Positions 35,233 to 43,993 of a DNA stretch of 64,000 nucleotides are shown piece after piece (position 1 is the stretch's first letter; every line of letters starts with the position of its first letter). This DNA comes from Isoptericola sp. BMS4 (GTDB taxonomy: Bacteria > Actinomycetota > Actinomycetes > Actinomycetales > Cellulomonadaceae), in assembly GCF_011634835.1 (NCBI RefSeq), contig NZ_SIRP01000001.1, positions 2,659,411-2,723,410 on the forward strand. Reading direction: 5' to 3'. The notes beneath the pieces are model-generated. The model had not been told where the DNA came from and made no database searches. It was given only the letters and a program-made list of their open reading frames with translations. The position numbers and the translations under genes are program-made.

Positions 35233-35988
35233 ATGGACATCACCCGCAGTACCGTCTTCATCCCCGGCGCGACGAGCGGCATCGGCCTCGCCCTCGCCCT
35301 ACGTCTGCAGGCCCGCGGCAGCACCGTGATCGTGGGCGGCCGGCGCACCGCACTGCTCGACGAGATCGCCGCCGCGCACCCCGGCATCGACTCCGTCCGT
35401 ATCGACACCGCCGACTCGGCGAGCATCGAGACCGCTCGCGACGAGGTGCTGGCCCGCCACCCCGAGCTCGATGCCGTCGTCGCGATGGCCGGGATCATGC
35501 AGCCCGAGGACTGGACGTCGCCCGACTTCCTGCCCGCAGCGGAGCGCACGGTCGTGACCAACCTGCTGGGACCGATCCGGCTCGCGGCGGCGTTCCTGCC
35601 GCACCTGCGAACCAGGGACGGGGCCGCGTTCGTCACCGTCTCGTCCGGGCTGGCACATGTACCACTGACCGTGACGCCGACGTACAACGCCACGAAGGCC
35701 GCGATCCACCGGCTCAGCGAAGGCATCCGGCTGCAGCTCGAGCCCGCCGGCGTCCAGGTGATCGAGATCGTGCCGCCCGCGGTGCGGACCGCGATCGTGC
35801 CGGGCCAGGAGGACAGCCCGATCGCGATGCCGCTGGACGACTACGCCGACGAGGTGATGGACCTGCTGGCCGCACGGCCCGACGCGCACGAGATCCTGGT
35901 CGAGGGAGTGAAGTTCCTCCGGTTCGCCGAGGTGCGGGGCGCCTACGACGAGACGGTCGCGCGGCTCAACGCCGCCGACCCGCACTAG
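35233..35988 (+). CDS. Short-chain dehydrogenase/reductase (DltE-like)
   Basis: 251 residues, classical SDR: GATSGIG at 12-18, catalytic Ser near 137, Tyr151 and Lys155 in YNATK. The N-terminus MDITRSTVFIPGATSGIG and the EIVPPAVRTAI segment fit the DltE/uncharacterised oxidoreductase subgroup. GGAGG lies just before the ATG. Its last 23 bp overlap the 3' end of the convergent frameshifted gene. Probably controlled by the divergent MmyB regulator. Confidence 0.87.
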   Translation: MDITRSTVFIPGATSGIGLALALRLQARGSTVIVGGRRTALLDEIAAAHPGIDSVRIDTADSASIETARDEVLARHPELDAVVAMAGIMQPEDWTSPDFLPAAERTVVTNLLGPIRLAAAFLPHLRTRDGAAFVTVSSGLAHVPLTVTPTYNATKAAIHRLSEGIRLQLEPAGVQVIEIVPPAVRTAIVPGQEDSPIAMPLDDYADEVMDLLAARPDAHEILVEGVKFLRFAEVRGAYDETVARLNAADPH

Positions 35989-37301
35989 CCCCCGCGCCGA
36001 CCTCGCCCACGTCAGGCACGTCGACACCCGCTGTGTCGAGCACCTCGACGGCGTTACGGAGCATCGTCGAGGTGACGTCCCGGACGCTGCGGAAGTACTC
36101 GGGGTTGTCCGCGATGTACTTCTCGAGGACGGCGGCGTCGAGATCCGCCAACCGCTGGACCACGCGGAGCTCTCGCTTGCAGCGCACGTCAGCCTCCACG
36201 ACCGCGTGCTCGGCCTGGGGCGGCAGGAGCCGCGAGGGGTAGGGCGCGTCCTGGTCCAGGAACTCCAGGTCCTCCGGGGTGTACCCGAGCGTGGCGGGGT
36301 CGGGCTGGACCATGCCGTGCTTCGTCGGCACCGAGTGCTCCTCGATGTCGTCGAGGATGGCCTGCTGCTCCGGTGTGTACTCCACGGTGAGGTCGAGCAC
36401 CCCGTCCGGCACGAGCGCCTGGGTGTTCTCGAACGCCGGGTAGCCCGCGTCCGCCAGGCACTGCCGCCACTCGTCGACGACCTTCTTCGCACTCCGGCCG
36501 GCCCGACTCTCGGGACGGGACAGGGCAGCGAGGCTGTCGTCGTCGTAGCCGGCCAGGTCGGCCGCGAGCTCGGGTCGCCCCCCCGGTCCCCGCGGACCAG
36601 GCGGTGTCCCGCAGCTCCTGCTGTGTCAGTCCGGTGAGCCGGTCCTCGGCACCCTCCGTGCACGCGATCACGTCATCGTCGGGCACCGCACCGGGATCGG
36701 CGTCGTTGGGCGACGTGGCGACACCTTCGTACCCCCACCAGAACGCGCCCCGACCGATGACCTCGTCATAGCTCGCCTCGAGGTCGTCGTCCGACCACAG
36801 TCCGAGCGCGCGGTACCGCCCGGGCCCGCCCAGGTAGCGCGTCGCGAGCCCGACGAACTCGACCTCGTCGCCGTACCCGGCCTCCGTGTAGCACTGGATC
36901 TCCAGGTACTCGCGCGCCGTGTCGATGACGGCCTGCTGCTCCGGCGTCGGCGACCAGTCGTCGGTCGGCAGCCGGATGGTGCCAGCGGCGTGGTCGACGA
37001 CGGCGCGGGGGCCGTCGTCGTCCTTGCTCGTCGGACTGCCGGTCGGCGCCGGGCTGGATGACGGGCTCGACGACGGGCTCGACGCGGGCCCGGGAGTCGG
37101 CGCATGCGCCGTCGATCCGGACCAGGCGAGCACGCCGACGACGAGTCCGGCGCACAGCGCCCCCGCGCCGCCGGTCGCCGCCGCCCTCCGCCACCGTCGA
37201 CGGCGCCGCCCCGCGCGCAGCACCGCCTCCCGGTCGATGTCGAGGGCGGGCAGGTCGGTACCGAGCTCTCGGATCCGGTGCACGACGTCGTCGTCGCTCA
37301 T
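35966..37301 (-). pseudogene. Membrane-anchored protein after ECF sigma gene, frameshifted at a poly-G tract
   Basis: From ATG 37301 the frame encodes a soluble start (MSDDDVVHRIRELGTDLPAL), one membrane helix (residues about 42-60), a Ser/Pro linker and an extracellular domain as far as TQQELRDTAW. There it meets seven G residues on the coding strand (36577-36583) and leaves frame. The coding sense continues one frame over to the stop at 35966. Total length is 1336 bp; removing one G gives a clean 444-codon protein. Both halves repeat the motif TPEQQAxxD. It overlaps the sigma gene stop (ATGA), the position of an anti-sigma or regulated membrane protein. Either a real frameshift, a phase-variable tract, or a sequencing error. 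Confidence 0.72.
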
Positions 37302-37888
37302 CGCTGGTCCTCCGTTCGCGCGGCGGGTTCCGGGTCGATCACGGCGCGCAACTGCGCGAGTCCTCGCGAGGCTGCCGACTTCACCGCTCCGACGCTGATG
37401 CCGAGGTCGGCGGCCACCTGCCGCTCCCCGAGGTCGAGCATGTAGCGCAGCACCACGACACGGCGGCGCTGCTCGGGCAGGAGCGCGAGCGCCCGCACGA
37501 GCTGGTCGCGGTCGGCGTGCGCCTGCTCGTGCGCCGCGGGCTCGGCATCGTGCGGGAGGTCGGCCGGCGTGACGAGGACCTCGCGCCGCCGCTTGCGCCA
37601 GGCGTCGATCCTCGCGTTCGCGAGCACCCGGCGCGCGTACGCGACCGGGTCCCCGTCCCGAACCCGGTGCCATGCCGCGTAGGTCCGCACCAGCGTCTGC
37701 TGGACCAGCTCCTCCGCACGATGCATGTCGCCGGTGAGCAGGTATGCCATCCGGCCGAGGACGGGCTCGACGTCGGCCATGAACGCGGTGAACTCCGCAT
37801 CCCTGCCCGGCGCGGTCCTCGCCGCCCCGTCCCCTCGCACACGGATCACGGGGGTCCACCGGTCGGTCACGACCGGATCCTCTCGCAT
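37298..37888 (-). CDS. ECF sigma factor, SigE/SigM-like actinobacterial family
   Basis: 196 residues. Region 2: VLGRMAYLLTGDMHRAEELVQQTLVRTY and RRVLANARIDAWRKRRRE; region 4: LLPEQRRRVVVLRYMLDLGERQVAADLGISVGAVKS. The match is to the SigE-family (SigM-like) ECF proteins common in actinobacteria. ATG 37888 is chosen; in-frame GTG 37870 or the ATG at 37957 are alternatives. Translationally coupled to the membrane-anchored protein downstream, which may hold it inactive at the membrane. Confidence 0.85.
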   Translation of the reverse strand: MREDPVVTDRWTPVIRVRGDGAARTAPGRDAEFTAFMADVEPVLGRMAYLLTGDMHRAEELVQQTLVRTYAAWHRVRDGDPVAYARRVLANARIDAWRKRRREVLVTPADLPHDAEPAAHEQAHADRDQLVRALALLPEQRRRVVVLRYMLDLGERQVAADLGISVGAVKSAASRGLAQLRAVIDPEPAARTEDQR

Positions 37889-38055
37889 CGCTGTCACGAC
37901 ATGAAGACGGCCGACGCCCCGGCGAGGTTGCTCGCCGGCGCCGATCTCGCGTCCCACCGTCGGCCCCAGTGGCCCGTCCAGTGCGGTCCTCCCCGCGGGT
38001 GACGGCGCCGACCGTCTGTCCGGAACCGGGTCGCCGCCGAATAAGGACGGAAACC

Positions 38056-38079
38056 TTCACAATCAGTGCCAGTTGTGAA
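38056..38079. promoter_or_regulatory. Inverted repeat upstream of GHL10-type hydrolase
   Basis: TTCACAA-N10-TTGTGAA, perfect seven-base arms, 53 bp before the start at 38132. On the plus strand TTCACA (38056-38061), 17 bp, AATTGT (38079-38084) could be the promoter, so the repeat would cover the -35 and spacer. Likely a regulator-binding site. The rest of the 243-bp gap (37889-38131) shows nothing else. Confidence 0.5.
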
Positions 38080-38131
38080 ATTGTCTTACCCACGCGATCG
38101 TCCCCGCGACCGTTCCCTGGGAGGACCAGCA

Positions 38132-39754
38132 ATGACGCACCGTTCCGAGACCACCGCACCCGCGCCCGCCGTCGACCGGCGTGGTTTCCTCACCCTCGCC
38201 ACGGCGGGCCTCGCCGGCTCCGCACTGTCCGTGACCATCGGCTCGATGTCGCCCGCGAGCGCCGCCCCGCTCGCCGCCGCGCAGCAGTCGTCCACGACGA
38301 GCCGCAAGCGCGAGCTGCGCGCGATGTGGATCGCGTCGGTGGTCAACATCGACTGGCCGTCACGCACCGGCCTGAGCGCGGAGGAGCTCAAGGCCGAGTA
38401 CCTCCACTGGCTCGACGTCGCCGTCGAGTACAACCTCAACGCCGTCTTCGTGCAGGTGCGCCCGACGGCGGACGCGTTCTGGCCCAGCCCGTACGAGCCG
38501 TGGTCGCAGTACCTCACCGGCACGCAGGGCCAGGGCCCGGGCTTCGACCCGCTGGCCTTCATCGTGGACGAGACCCACCAGCGGAACCTCGAGCTGCACG
38601 CCTGGTACAACCCGTACCGGGTGTCCATGCAGAACGACCCGGCGCAGCTCGTCCCCGAGCACCCCGCCCGGCAGCACCCCGACTGGGTGTGGGCGTACGG
38701 GCCCAAGCTGTACTTCGACCCGGGCATCCCCGAGGCGCGCGAGCACATCTACTCCGCGATCCTGCACAGCGTCGAGCACTACGACGTCGACGGCGTGCAC
38801 TTCGACGACTACTTCTACCCCTACCCGTCCGGCGACCTGGAGCTCCCCGACGCCGGCACGTACGCCACCTACGGCGGTGGCTTCGACTCCATCGAGGCGT
38901 GGCGGCGCGACAACGTCAACACGTTCGTGCGGGAGATCTCGGAGCGCATCAAGGCGCTCAAGCCGTGGGTGAAGTTCGGCATCAGCCCGTTCGGCATCTG
39001 GCGCAACGCGTCCACCGACCCGCTCGGCTCCGACACCGCCGGCTTCGAGGCGTACGACCAGATGTACGCCGACACCCGCCACTGGGTCACCGAGGGCTGG
39101 CTGGACTACATCAACCCGCAGATCTACTGGCAGTTCGGCCTCGCCGTCGCCGACTACCTCAAGCTCGTGCCGTGGTGGGCCGACGTCGCCGCGCAGTCGG
39201 GCACGCACCTGTACGTCGGCGAGGCGCTGTACAAGGTGACGTCCGGTGCCTTCACCGACCCGGAGGAGATGACGAACCACCTCACGTACTGTGCCGAGCT
39301 CGACGACCAGGGCACGCCCGTGCACGGCAACGTGTACTTCTCCGCGAACCACATCCCGCAGGACGTGAACGGCGCCATGACCCGGGTGCGCCAGGACCAC
39401 TACTCCCGGCCCGCCCTCGTACCGGTGATGCCGCACCTGCCCGCCCGCCGGGTGCGGGTGCCCCTGCTCGCCGAGGCCGTGCCGAGCCCCGACGGCGTCA
39501 CGCTGAAGTGGGTCGACGCCGGCCCGCGCAGCGGTGCGGCGACGTCGTTCGCCGTCTACCGCGCGGACGGGCACGGTGTCGTCGACGTCGAGGACGCCAC
39601 CCACCTCGTCGCCACCGTGCGCGCCGACCACGAGGCGGCGGACCAGACGTTCACCGACGCCACGGCCGTGCCGGGCCAGGCGTACACGTACGTCGTCACG
39701 GCGCTGGACCGGCTGTGGAACGAGTCGCGGCCGAGCCGCACCCGCCGGGTCTGA
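38132..39754 (+). CDS. Secreted glycoside-hydrolase-like protein (GHL10/DUF187 family)
   Basis: 540 residues. Tat signal (DRRGFLTLATAGLAGSAL, residues 15-32) ending near AASA, then a GHL10-type TIM barrel: RELRAMWIASVVNIDWPSRT, AVFVQVRPTADAFWPS, LELHAWYNPYRVS, DGVHFDDYFYPY and FGISPFGIWRN. A C-terminal Fn3-like domain (about 450-540, TLKWVDAGPRSG) follows. Family members act on cell-wall or extracellular glycans; activity here is unproven. GGGAGG precedes the ATG. Confidence 0.87.
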   Translation: MTHRSETTAPAPAVDRRGFLTLATAGLAGSALSVTIGSMSPASAAPLAAAQQSSTTSRKRELRAMWIASVVNIDWPSRTGLSAEELKAEYLHWLDVAVEYNLNAVFVQVRPTADAFWPSPYEPWSQYLTGTQGQGPGFDPLAFIVDETHQRNLELHAWYNPYRVSMQNDPAQLVPEHPARQHPDWVWAYGPKLYFDPGIPEAREHIYSAILHSVEHYDVDGVHFDDYFYPYPSGDLELPDAGTYATYGGGFDSIEAWRRDNVNTFVREISERIKALKPWVKFGISPFGIWRNASTDPLGSDTAGFEAYDQMYADTRHWVTEGWLDYINPQIYWQFGLAVADYLKLVPWWADVAAQSGTHLYVGEALYKVTSGAFTDPEEMTNHLTYCAELDDQGTPVHGNVYFSANHIPQDVNGAMTRVRQDHYSRPALVPVMPHLPARRVRVPLLAEAVPSPDGVTLKWVDAGPRSGAATSFAVYRADGHGVVDVEDATHLVATVRADHEAADQTFTDATAVPGQAYTYVVTALDRLWNESRPSRTRRV

Positions 39755-39761
39755 CCGCCTC

Positions 39762-39822
39762 GCCGAACATGTGGATGGTCCGGGATTCACGCGCCGAATC
39801 CCGGACCATCCGCATGTTCGGC
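39762..39822. terminator. Palindromic repeat copy 3
   Basis: 61-bp palindrome with arms beginning GCCGAACATG and one mismatched pair; loop of seven bases. Same core as copies at 32620 and 34186 but with GTGGATGG in place of GGGGTTGG, changed consistently on both arms except for one pair. Lies 7 bp after the hydrolase stop and 22 bp before the NhaC gene. Confidence 0.72.
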
Positions 39823-39844
39823 ACACCTGCGTAGCATTCTGCGA

Positions 39845-41446
39845 ATGATCGAGACCTACCCGGCCCTCACCTTGCTGCCCCCGCTGGTGGCGATCGCGCT
39901 CGTGGTGATCACCAAGAAGGTGCTCGTCAGCCTGGGCGTGGGAGTGCTGGCCGCGGCGCTGCTCGTGGCGGACCTGTCCCCGCTGGAGACCGTGCGCCTG
40001 GTGTGGGAGTCGTTCGCGGGCATCTTCTGGGCCGACGGCGCCGTCAACGCGGGCAACGTCTACATCCTGGCGTTCCTGCTGATGCTGGGCGTGACGACGG
40101 CGTTCGTGATGATGTCGGGCGGCACGCGGGCGTTCGCCGACTGGGCGATGACGCGCATCCGCACCCGGCGCGGGGCCCAGGTGCTGCCGGCCGTCCTCGG
40201 CATCATCATCTTCATCGACGACTACTTCAACGCGCTGGCCGTCGGGCAGGTGAGCCGCCCCGTCACGGACCGGCACCGGGTCTCGCGCGCCAAGCTCGCC
40301 TACATCATCGACTCGACGTCGGCCCCCGTGTCCGTGCTCGCCCCCATCTCCAGCTGGGGCGCGTACATCATGGGCCTGATGGTGCCGATCGTGGCCGCGA
40401 CGTCGCTGTCGCTCGGCAGCGTCGAGGCGTTCCTCGGCGCGGCCGCCGCGAACTACTACGCGATCGCGGCGCTGGTGCTCGTATGGCTCGTGGCGCTGCT
40501 CGGCATCGACCTGCGCCCGATGCGCCGCGAGGAGGAGCGGGCCGTCGCCGAGGGCCGCCCGTTCGCCGAGGACGCCGACCTGCCGGGCCGGCTGTCCGAG
40601 GACCTGCCCGTGCACCACCCGGGCGCCAAGCGGGCGCTCGTCGTGCCGTTCGTGCTGCTCGTCGTCGGCGTGTTCGCCGGGATCGTGTGGACGGGGCACA
40701 CCGCCTCCGGGTCGTGGGACCCGGTGGAGGTGCTCGCCGCGACCGACTCCTCGCTGGCACTGATGTGGGGCGGCGTCGCCGGCCTGGTCTCGGCCGTGCT
40801 GCTGTACCTGCGGTACACCGCCCCGAACCCGACGTTCGCCGCGGGCACGTTCGGCCGCGGCTGGGTCGAGGGCGCGAGGTCGATGCTGCCCGCGATCGAG
40901 ATCCTGCTGCTGGCGTGGATGCTGGGGTCCCTCATCGACCAGCTCGGCACCGGCGCCTACCTCGGCGACCTCGTCGAGGGCGCGAACCTCCCGACGGCGT
41001 GGCTCGTGCCCGTCGTCTTCGTGGTCGCGTCGGCGATGGCGTTCGCGACCGGCACCTCGTGGGGCTCGTTCGGCCTGCTGCTGCCGCTGGTCGGCGGGAT
41101 CATCGCCTCCACCGACGCCCCCGAGCTGCTGCTGCCCGCCATGGGTGCCGTGCTCGCCGGGGCCGTCGCCGGCGACCACGCCTCCCCCATCTCCGACACC
41201 ACGATCCTGTCCGCCACCGGCGCGAGCTGCCACGTGCTCACGCACGTGCTGACCCAGCTCCCGTACGCCGTGCTCGCGGCGGGGTGCGCGCTGCTCGGCT
41301 ACGTCGTCCTGGCGCTCGGCGCCGGCACGCTCGTCGGCCTGCTGGTCACGCTGGCGACGCTCGTCGCGGCCGTGGTGACGATCCGGCTTCTCACCGCCCC
41401 GGTCGCCGCGGAGACCCCGGCTCCGGAGCCCGGCGCGGCGGCCTGA
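39845..41446 (+). CDS. Na+/H+ antiporter, NhaC family
   Basis: 533 residues, about 12-13 membrane helices. Characteristic segments: GIIIFIDDYFNALAVGQVSRPVTD, YIIDSTSAPVSVLAPISSWGAY, MAFATGTSWGSFGLLLPL and GDHASPISDTTILSATGASC. These conserved Asp/Ser-rich re-entrant motifs define NhaC-type exchangers, which swap protons for sodium (some members carry amino or organic acids). ATG start 22 bp after the palindromic repeat. Convergent with the sensor kinase gene. Confidence 0.88.
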   Translation: MIETYPALTLLPPLVAIALVVITKKVLVSLGVGVLAAALLVADLSPLETVRLVWESFAGIFWADGAVNAGNVYILAFLLMLGVTTAFVMMSGGTRAFADWAMTRIRTRRGAQVLPAVLGIIIFIDDYFNALAVGQVSRPVTDRHRVSRAKLAYIIDSTSAPVSVLAPISSWGAYIMGLMVPIVAATSLSLGSVEAFLGAAAANYYAIAALVLVWLVALLGIDLRPMRREEERAVAEGRPFAEDADLPGRLSEDLPVHHPGAKRALVVPFVLLVVGVFAGIVWTGHTASGSWDPVEVLAATDSSLALMWGGVAGLVSAVLLYLRYTAPNPTFAAGTFGRGWVEGARSMLPAIEILLLAWMLGSLIDQLGTGAYLGDLVEGANLPTAWLVPVVFVVASAMAFATGTSWGSFGLLLPLVGGIIASTDAPELLLPAMGAVLAGAVAGDHASPISDTTILSATGASCHVLTHVLTQLPYAVLAAGCALLGYVVLALGAGTLVGLLVTLATLVAAVVTIRLLTAPVAAETPAPEPGAAA

Positions 41447-41460
41447 GCCGGCCGCCCTCC

Positions 41461-42561
41461 TCAGCCGGGGACGGGCAGCTCGACGGTGACGACCAGGCCG
41501 CCGCCGGCCCGGGGCGCGAGAGCGAGGGCACCGTCGTGCGCGCGGACGATGCTCGCGACGAGGGCCAGCCCCAGGCCGACGCCGGCCTGGTCGTCGTGGA
41601 CCCGTTCGGTGCCGCGCCGGAACGGCTCGGTGAGCGTCGCGACCAGCTCGGGCGGGAGGACCTCGCCGGTGTTCTCGACGGTGAGCACCACCCGCCCGGG
41701 CCGGGTCGCCGTGTCGACCCGCACGGTGCCGCCGTCGGGCAGGTTGTGGACGATCCCGTTGTGCGCGAGGTTCGTGACCAGCTGCAGCAGAAGGGCCCGC
41801 GACCCCACGGCCGGGGTGATGTCGCCGGAGGTCTCGAGGGTGACGCCGCGTTGCTCCGCAAGGGGCAGGAGCGTCTCGGCGGCCTCCTCCGCGAGCAGGG
41901 ACAGGTCGACATGCTCGGGGCGGAAGGACCGCTGGTCGGCGCGGCTGAGCATCAGCAGCGCCTCGGTGAGGTCGATCGCGCGGGTGTTGACGGCGCGCAG
42001 GCGCTCGACGAGCTCGCCCGTGTCCTGGTCCGGGTCGCCGCGGGCGACGTCGAGGAGCGCCTGGGTGGTCGCCAGCGGGGTGCGCAGCTCGTGCGAGGCG
42101 TTGGCCGCGAAGCGTCGCTGCTCGGCGACCTGCGCCTCGAGCCTCGCGAGCATGGCGTCGAACGCGTCGGCGAGCTCGCGGAACTCGTCCCGGCGGCCGG
42201 GCAGCCGGACGCGGTGCGAGAGCGACCCTCCCGCGGCCAGGCGGGTGGCGGCCGTGACCCGGTTCAGCGGGGCGAGCATGCGGCCGGCGAGGAACCATCC
42301 GCCCACCAGGCCGAACACCAGGAGGAAGGCCAGCGCCCAGGCCACCCGGGGCGCGAAGGCCTGCTCGAGGTCGGACCGGTCGGGCACGAACTGGCCCGCG
42401 CCCGGCCTCCCCGGGGCGACGGTGACGACCACGGACTCGGGGACGTACCGCAGCAGGAACACCCACACGACGGCGAGCAGCAGGGCCCCGGCCACCATGA
42501 GGAACCCGGCGTAGCTGAGGGTGAGCTTGAGCCGGACGCTCGGCCCGGGCCGCCTATCCAC
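41461..42561 (-). CDS. Sensor histidine kinase (VanS-like context)
   Basis: 366 residues. Two membrane helices (about 14-37 and 73-93) flank a short extracellular loop of ~35 residues; then a HAMP linker, the HisKA box ANASHELRTPLA with phospho-acceptor His157, and an ATPase domain with the G box GVGLGLALVASIV. The short sensor loop suggests detection at or within the membrane. GTG start overlaps the response-regulator gene by eight bases. Divergent vanY-vanZ genes make it a VanS-type candidate. Confidence 0.85.
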   Translation of the reverse strand: MDRRPGPSVRLKLTLSYAGFLMVAGALLLAVVWVFLLRYVPESVVVTVAPGRPGAGQFVPDRSDLEQAFAPRVAWALAFLLVFGLVGGWFLAGRMLAPLNRVTAATRLAAGGSLSHRVRLPGRRDEFRELADAFDAMLARLEAQVAEQRRFAANASHELRTPLATTQALLDVARGDPDQDTGELVERLRAVNTRAIDLTEALLMLSRADQRSFRPEHVDLSLLAEEAAETLLPLAEQRGVTLETSGDITPAVGSRALLLQLVTNLAHNGIVHNLPDGGTVRVDTATRPGRVVLTVENTGEVLPPELVATLTEPFRRGTERVHDDQAGVGLGLALVASIVRAHDGALALAPRAGGGLVVTVELPVPG

Positions 42562-43261
42562 GCGCGCCGCCGGGACGCGCGGCCTCGGGCGCCGGGTCGG
42601 GAGCCCCCTCGATGCGGTAGCCGACGCCCGGCACGGTGACGATCAGCCACGGCTCCCCGAGCCGCTTGCGCAGCGCCGAGACGGTGATGCGCACGGCGTT
42701 CGTGAACGGGTCCGCGTTCTCGTCCCAGGCCCGCTCCAGGAGCTCCTCGGCGCTGACGACTCCACCCTCGGCGTCGACGAGGACCTCCAGCACCGCGAAC
42801 TGCTTGCGGGTCAGCGCGACGTAGCGCCCGCCGCGGTAGACCTCGCGGCGGAACGCGTCCAGCCGCAGGCCCGCGAGCTCGCGCACGGGCGGCCGGTGGC
42901 GGGCCCGACGGCGGTCCAGCGCCCGCAGCCGGAGCACGAGCTCACGCATCTCGAAGGGCTTCGTCAGGTAGTCGTCGGCGCCGAGCCCGAACCCCGACTC
43001 CTTGTCGTCGATCCGGTCCGCGGCGGTGAGCATGAGGATCGGCGTGCCGCTCCCGGAGGCGACGATGTGCGCGGCGATCTCGTCGCCCGAGGGCCCGGGG
43101 ACGTCGCGGTCGAGGACGGCGACGGCGTACGGGTTGACGCCCAGCAGCTCCAGGGCGGTGTCGCCGTCGCCGGCGACGTCCGCGGCGATCGCCTCCAGGC
43201 GCAGCCCGTCGCGGACGGCGTCCGCCAGGTAGGGCTCGTCCTCGACGATCAGCACACGCAC
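42554..43261 (-). CDS. OmpR-family response regulator (VanR-like context)
   Basis: 235 residues. Receiver domain: acidic E7/D8, phosphorylated Asp51 in VLDRDVPG, MLTAADRIDDKE and a Lys in DYLTKPFEMRELVLR. The C-terminal winged helix (YVALTRKQFAVLEVLVDAEG; VRITVSALRKRLG) binds DNA. GTG 43261. Partner kinase follows in an overlapping frame. Faces vanY across 87 bp; it probably activates its own operon and vanY-vanZ. Confidence 0.88.
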   Translation of the reverse strand: MRVLIVEDEPYLADAVRDGLRLEAIAADVAGDGDTALELLGVNPYAVAVLDRDVPGPSGDEIAAHIVASGSGTPILMLTAADRIDDKESGFGLGADDYLTKPFEMRELVLRLRALDRRRARHRPPVRELAGLRLDAFRREVYRGGRYVALTRKQFAVLEVLVDAEGGVVSAEELLERAWDENADPFTNAVRITVSALRKRLGEPWLIVTVPGVGYRIEGAPDPAPEAARPGGARG

Positions 43262-43348
43262 CTCTCGATGCTACGAGCCCGCACATATCGCCGGCGTATC
43301 GAGAAGCGCATACGCCCCGGCAACGCCCCGGCACCTGGACTGGTCGGC

Positions 43349-43993
43349 ATGACCAGACACCAGCACGTACGACCGGCCTACCGCGCCCGTGCCGTCGGCC
43401 TCGCCGGCCTCGTCCTCCTGCTGACCGCCGGCGTCGCCCTCGCCGTCCTCCTTCGGCCGTCCCCGACGGCGGCGCCCGCGTCACGGTCCTCCGCGTCCGC
43501 GTCGTCCGCATCGTCCGACGGCGAACGCCCACGTCACGGTGACCACGTCGCGCCGCCCGGCCCCGGCGGCGGGACGGTGCTGGACGAGACCGATCCCGGC
43601 GTCGCCCGCCTCGACGACGACCTGCTCGCCGCACTGCGCGAGGCCGCGGCGGAGGCCGCCGGCGACGACGTCACGTTCCACGTCAACAGCGGGTGGCGCT
43701 CCGCGGAGCTCCAGACGCAGCTCTTCGACGAGGCGGTCGCGGAATACGGCTCCATCGAGGAGGCCGCACGCTGGGTGGCCACCGCGGAGACGTCGGCGCA
43801 CGTGTCCGGCGACGCGGTCGACCTGGGCCCCACCGCGGCCACCGCCTGGCTGTCCCAGCACGGCGCTCGGTTCGGGCTGTGCCAGGTCTACGCCAACGAG
43901 CCCTGGCACTACGAGCTGTTCCCCGACGCCGCCGACGCCGGCTGCCCCGACACGTACGCCGACCCCACCGAGGACCCGAGGATGCAGCAGTGA
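43349..43993 (+). CDS. vanY: D-alanyl-D-alanine carboxypeptidase, VanY/M15B type
   Basis: 214 residues. N-terminal membrane anchor (about 15-35), a Ser/Pro linker, then an M15B domain. The zinc motif SAHVSGDAVD (His151, Asp158) and EPWHYE (Glu184, His187) hold the metal ligands and catalytic residue; HVNSGWRS is the substrate loop. It trims the terminal D-Ala from cell-wall precursors outside the membrane. In the van systems VanY reduces the target of glycopeptide antibiotics. Coupled to vanZ by a GTGA overlap. Confidence 0.85.
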   Translation: MTRHQHVRPAYRARAVGLAGLVLLLTAGVALAVLLRPSPTAAPASRSSASASSASSDGERPRHGDHVAPPGPGGGTVLDETDPGVARLDDDLLAALREAAAEAAGDDVTFHVNSGWRSAELQTQLFDEAVAEYGSIEEAARWVATAETSAHVSGDAVDLGPTAATAWLSQHGARFGLCQVYANEPWHYELFPDAADAGCPDTYADPTEDPRMQQ

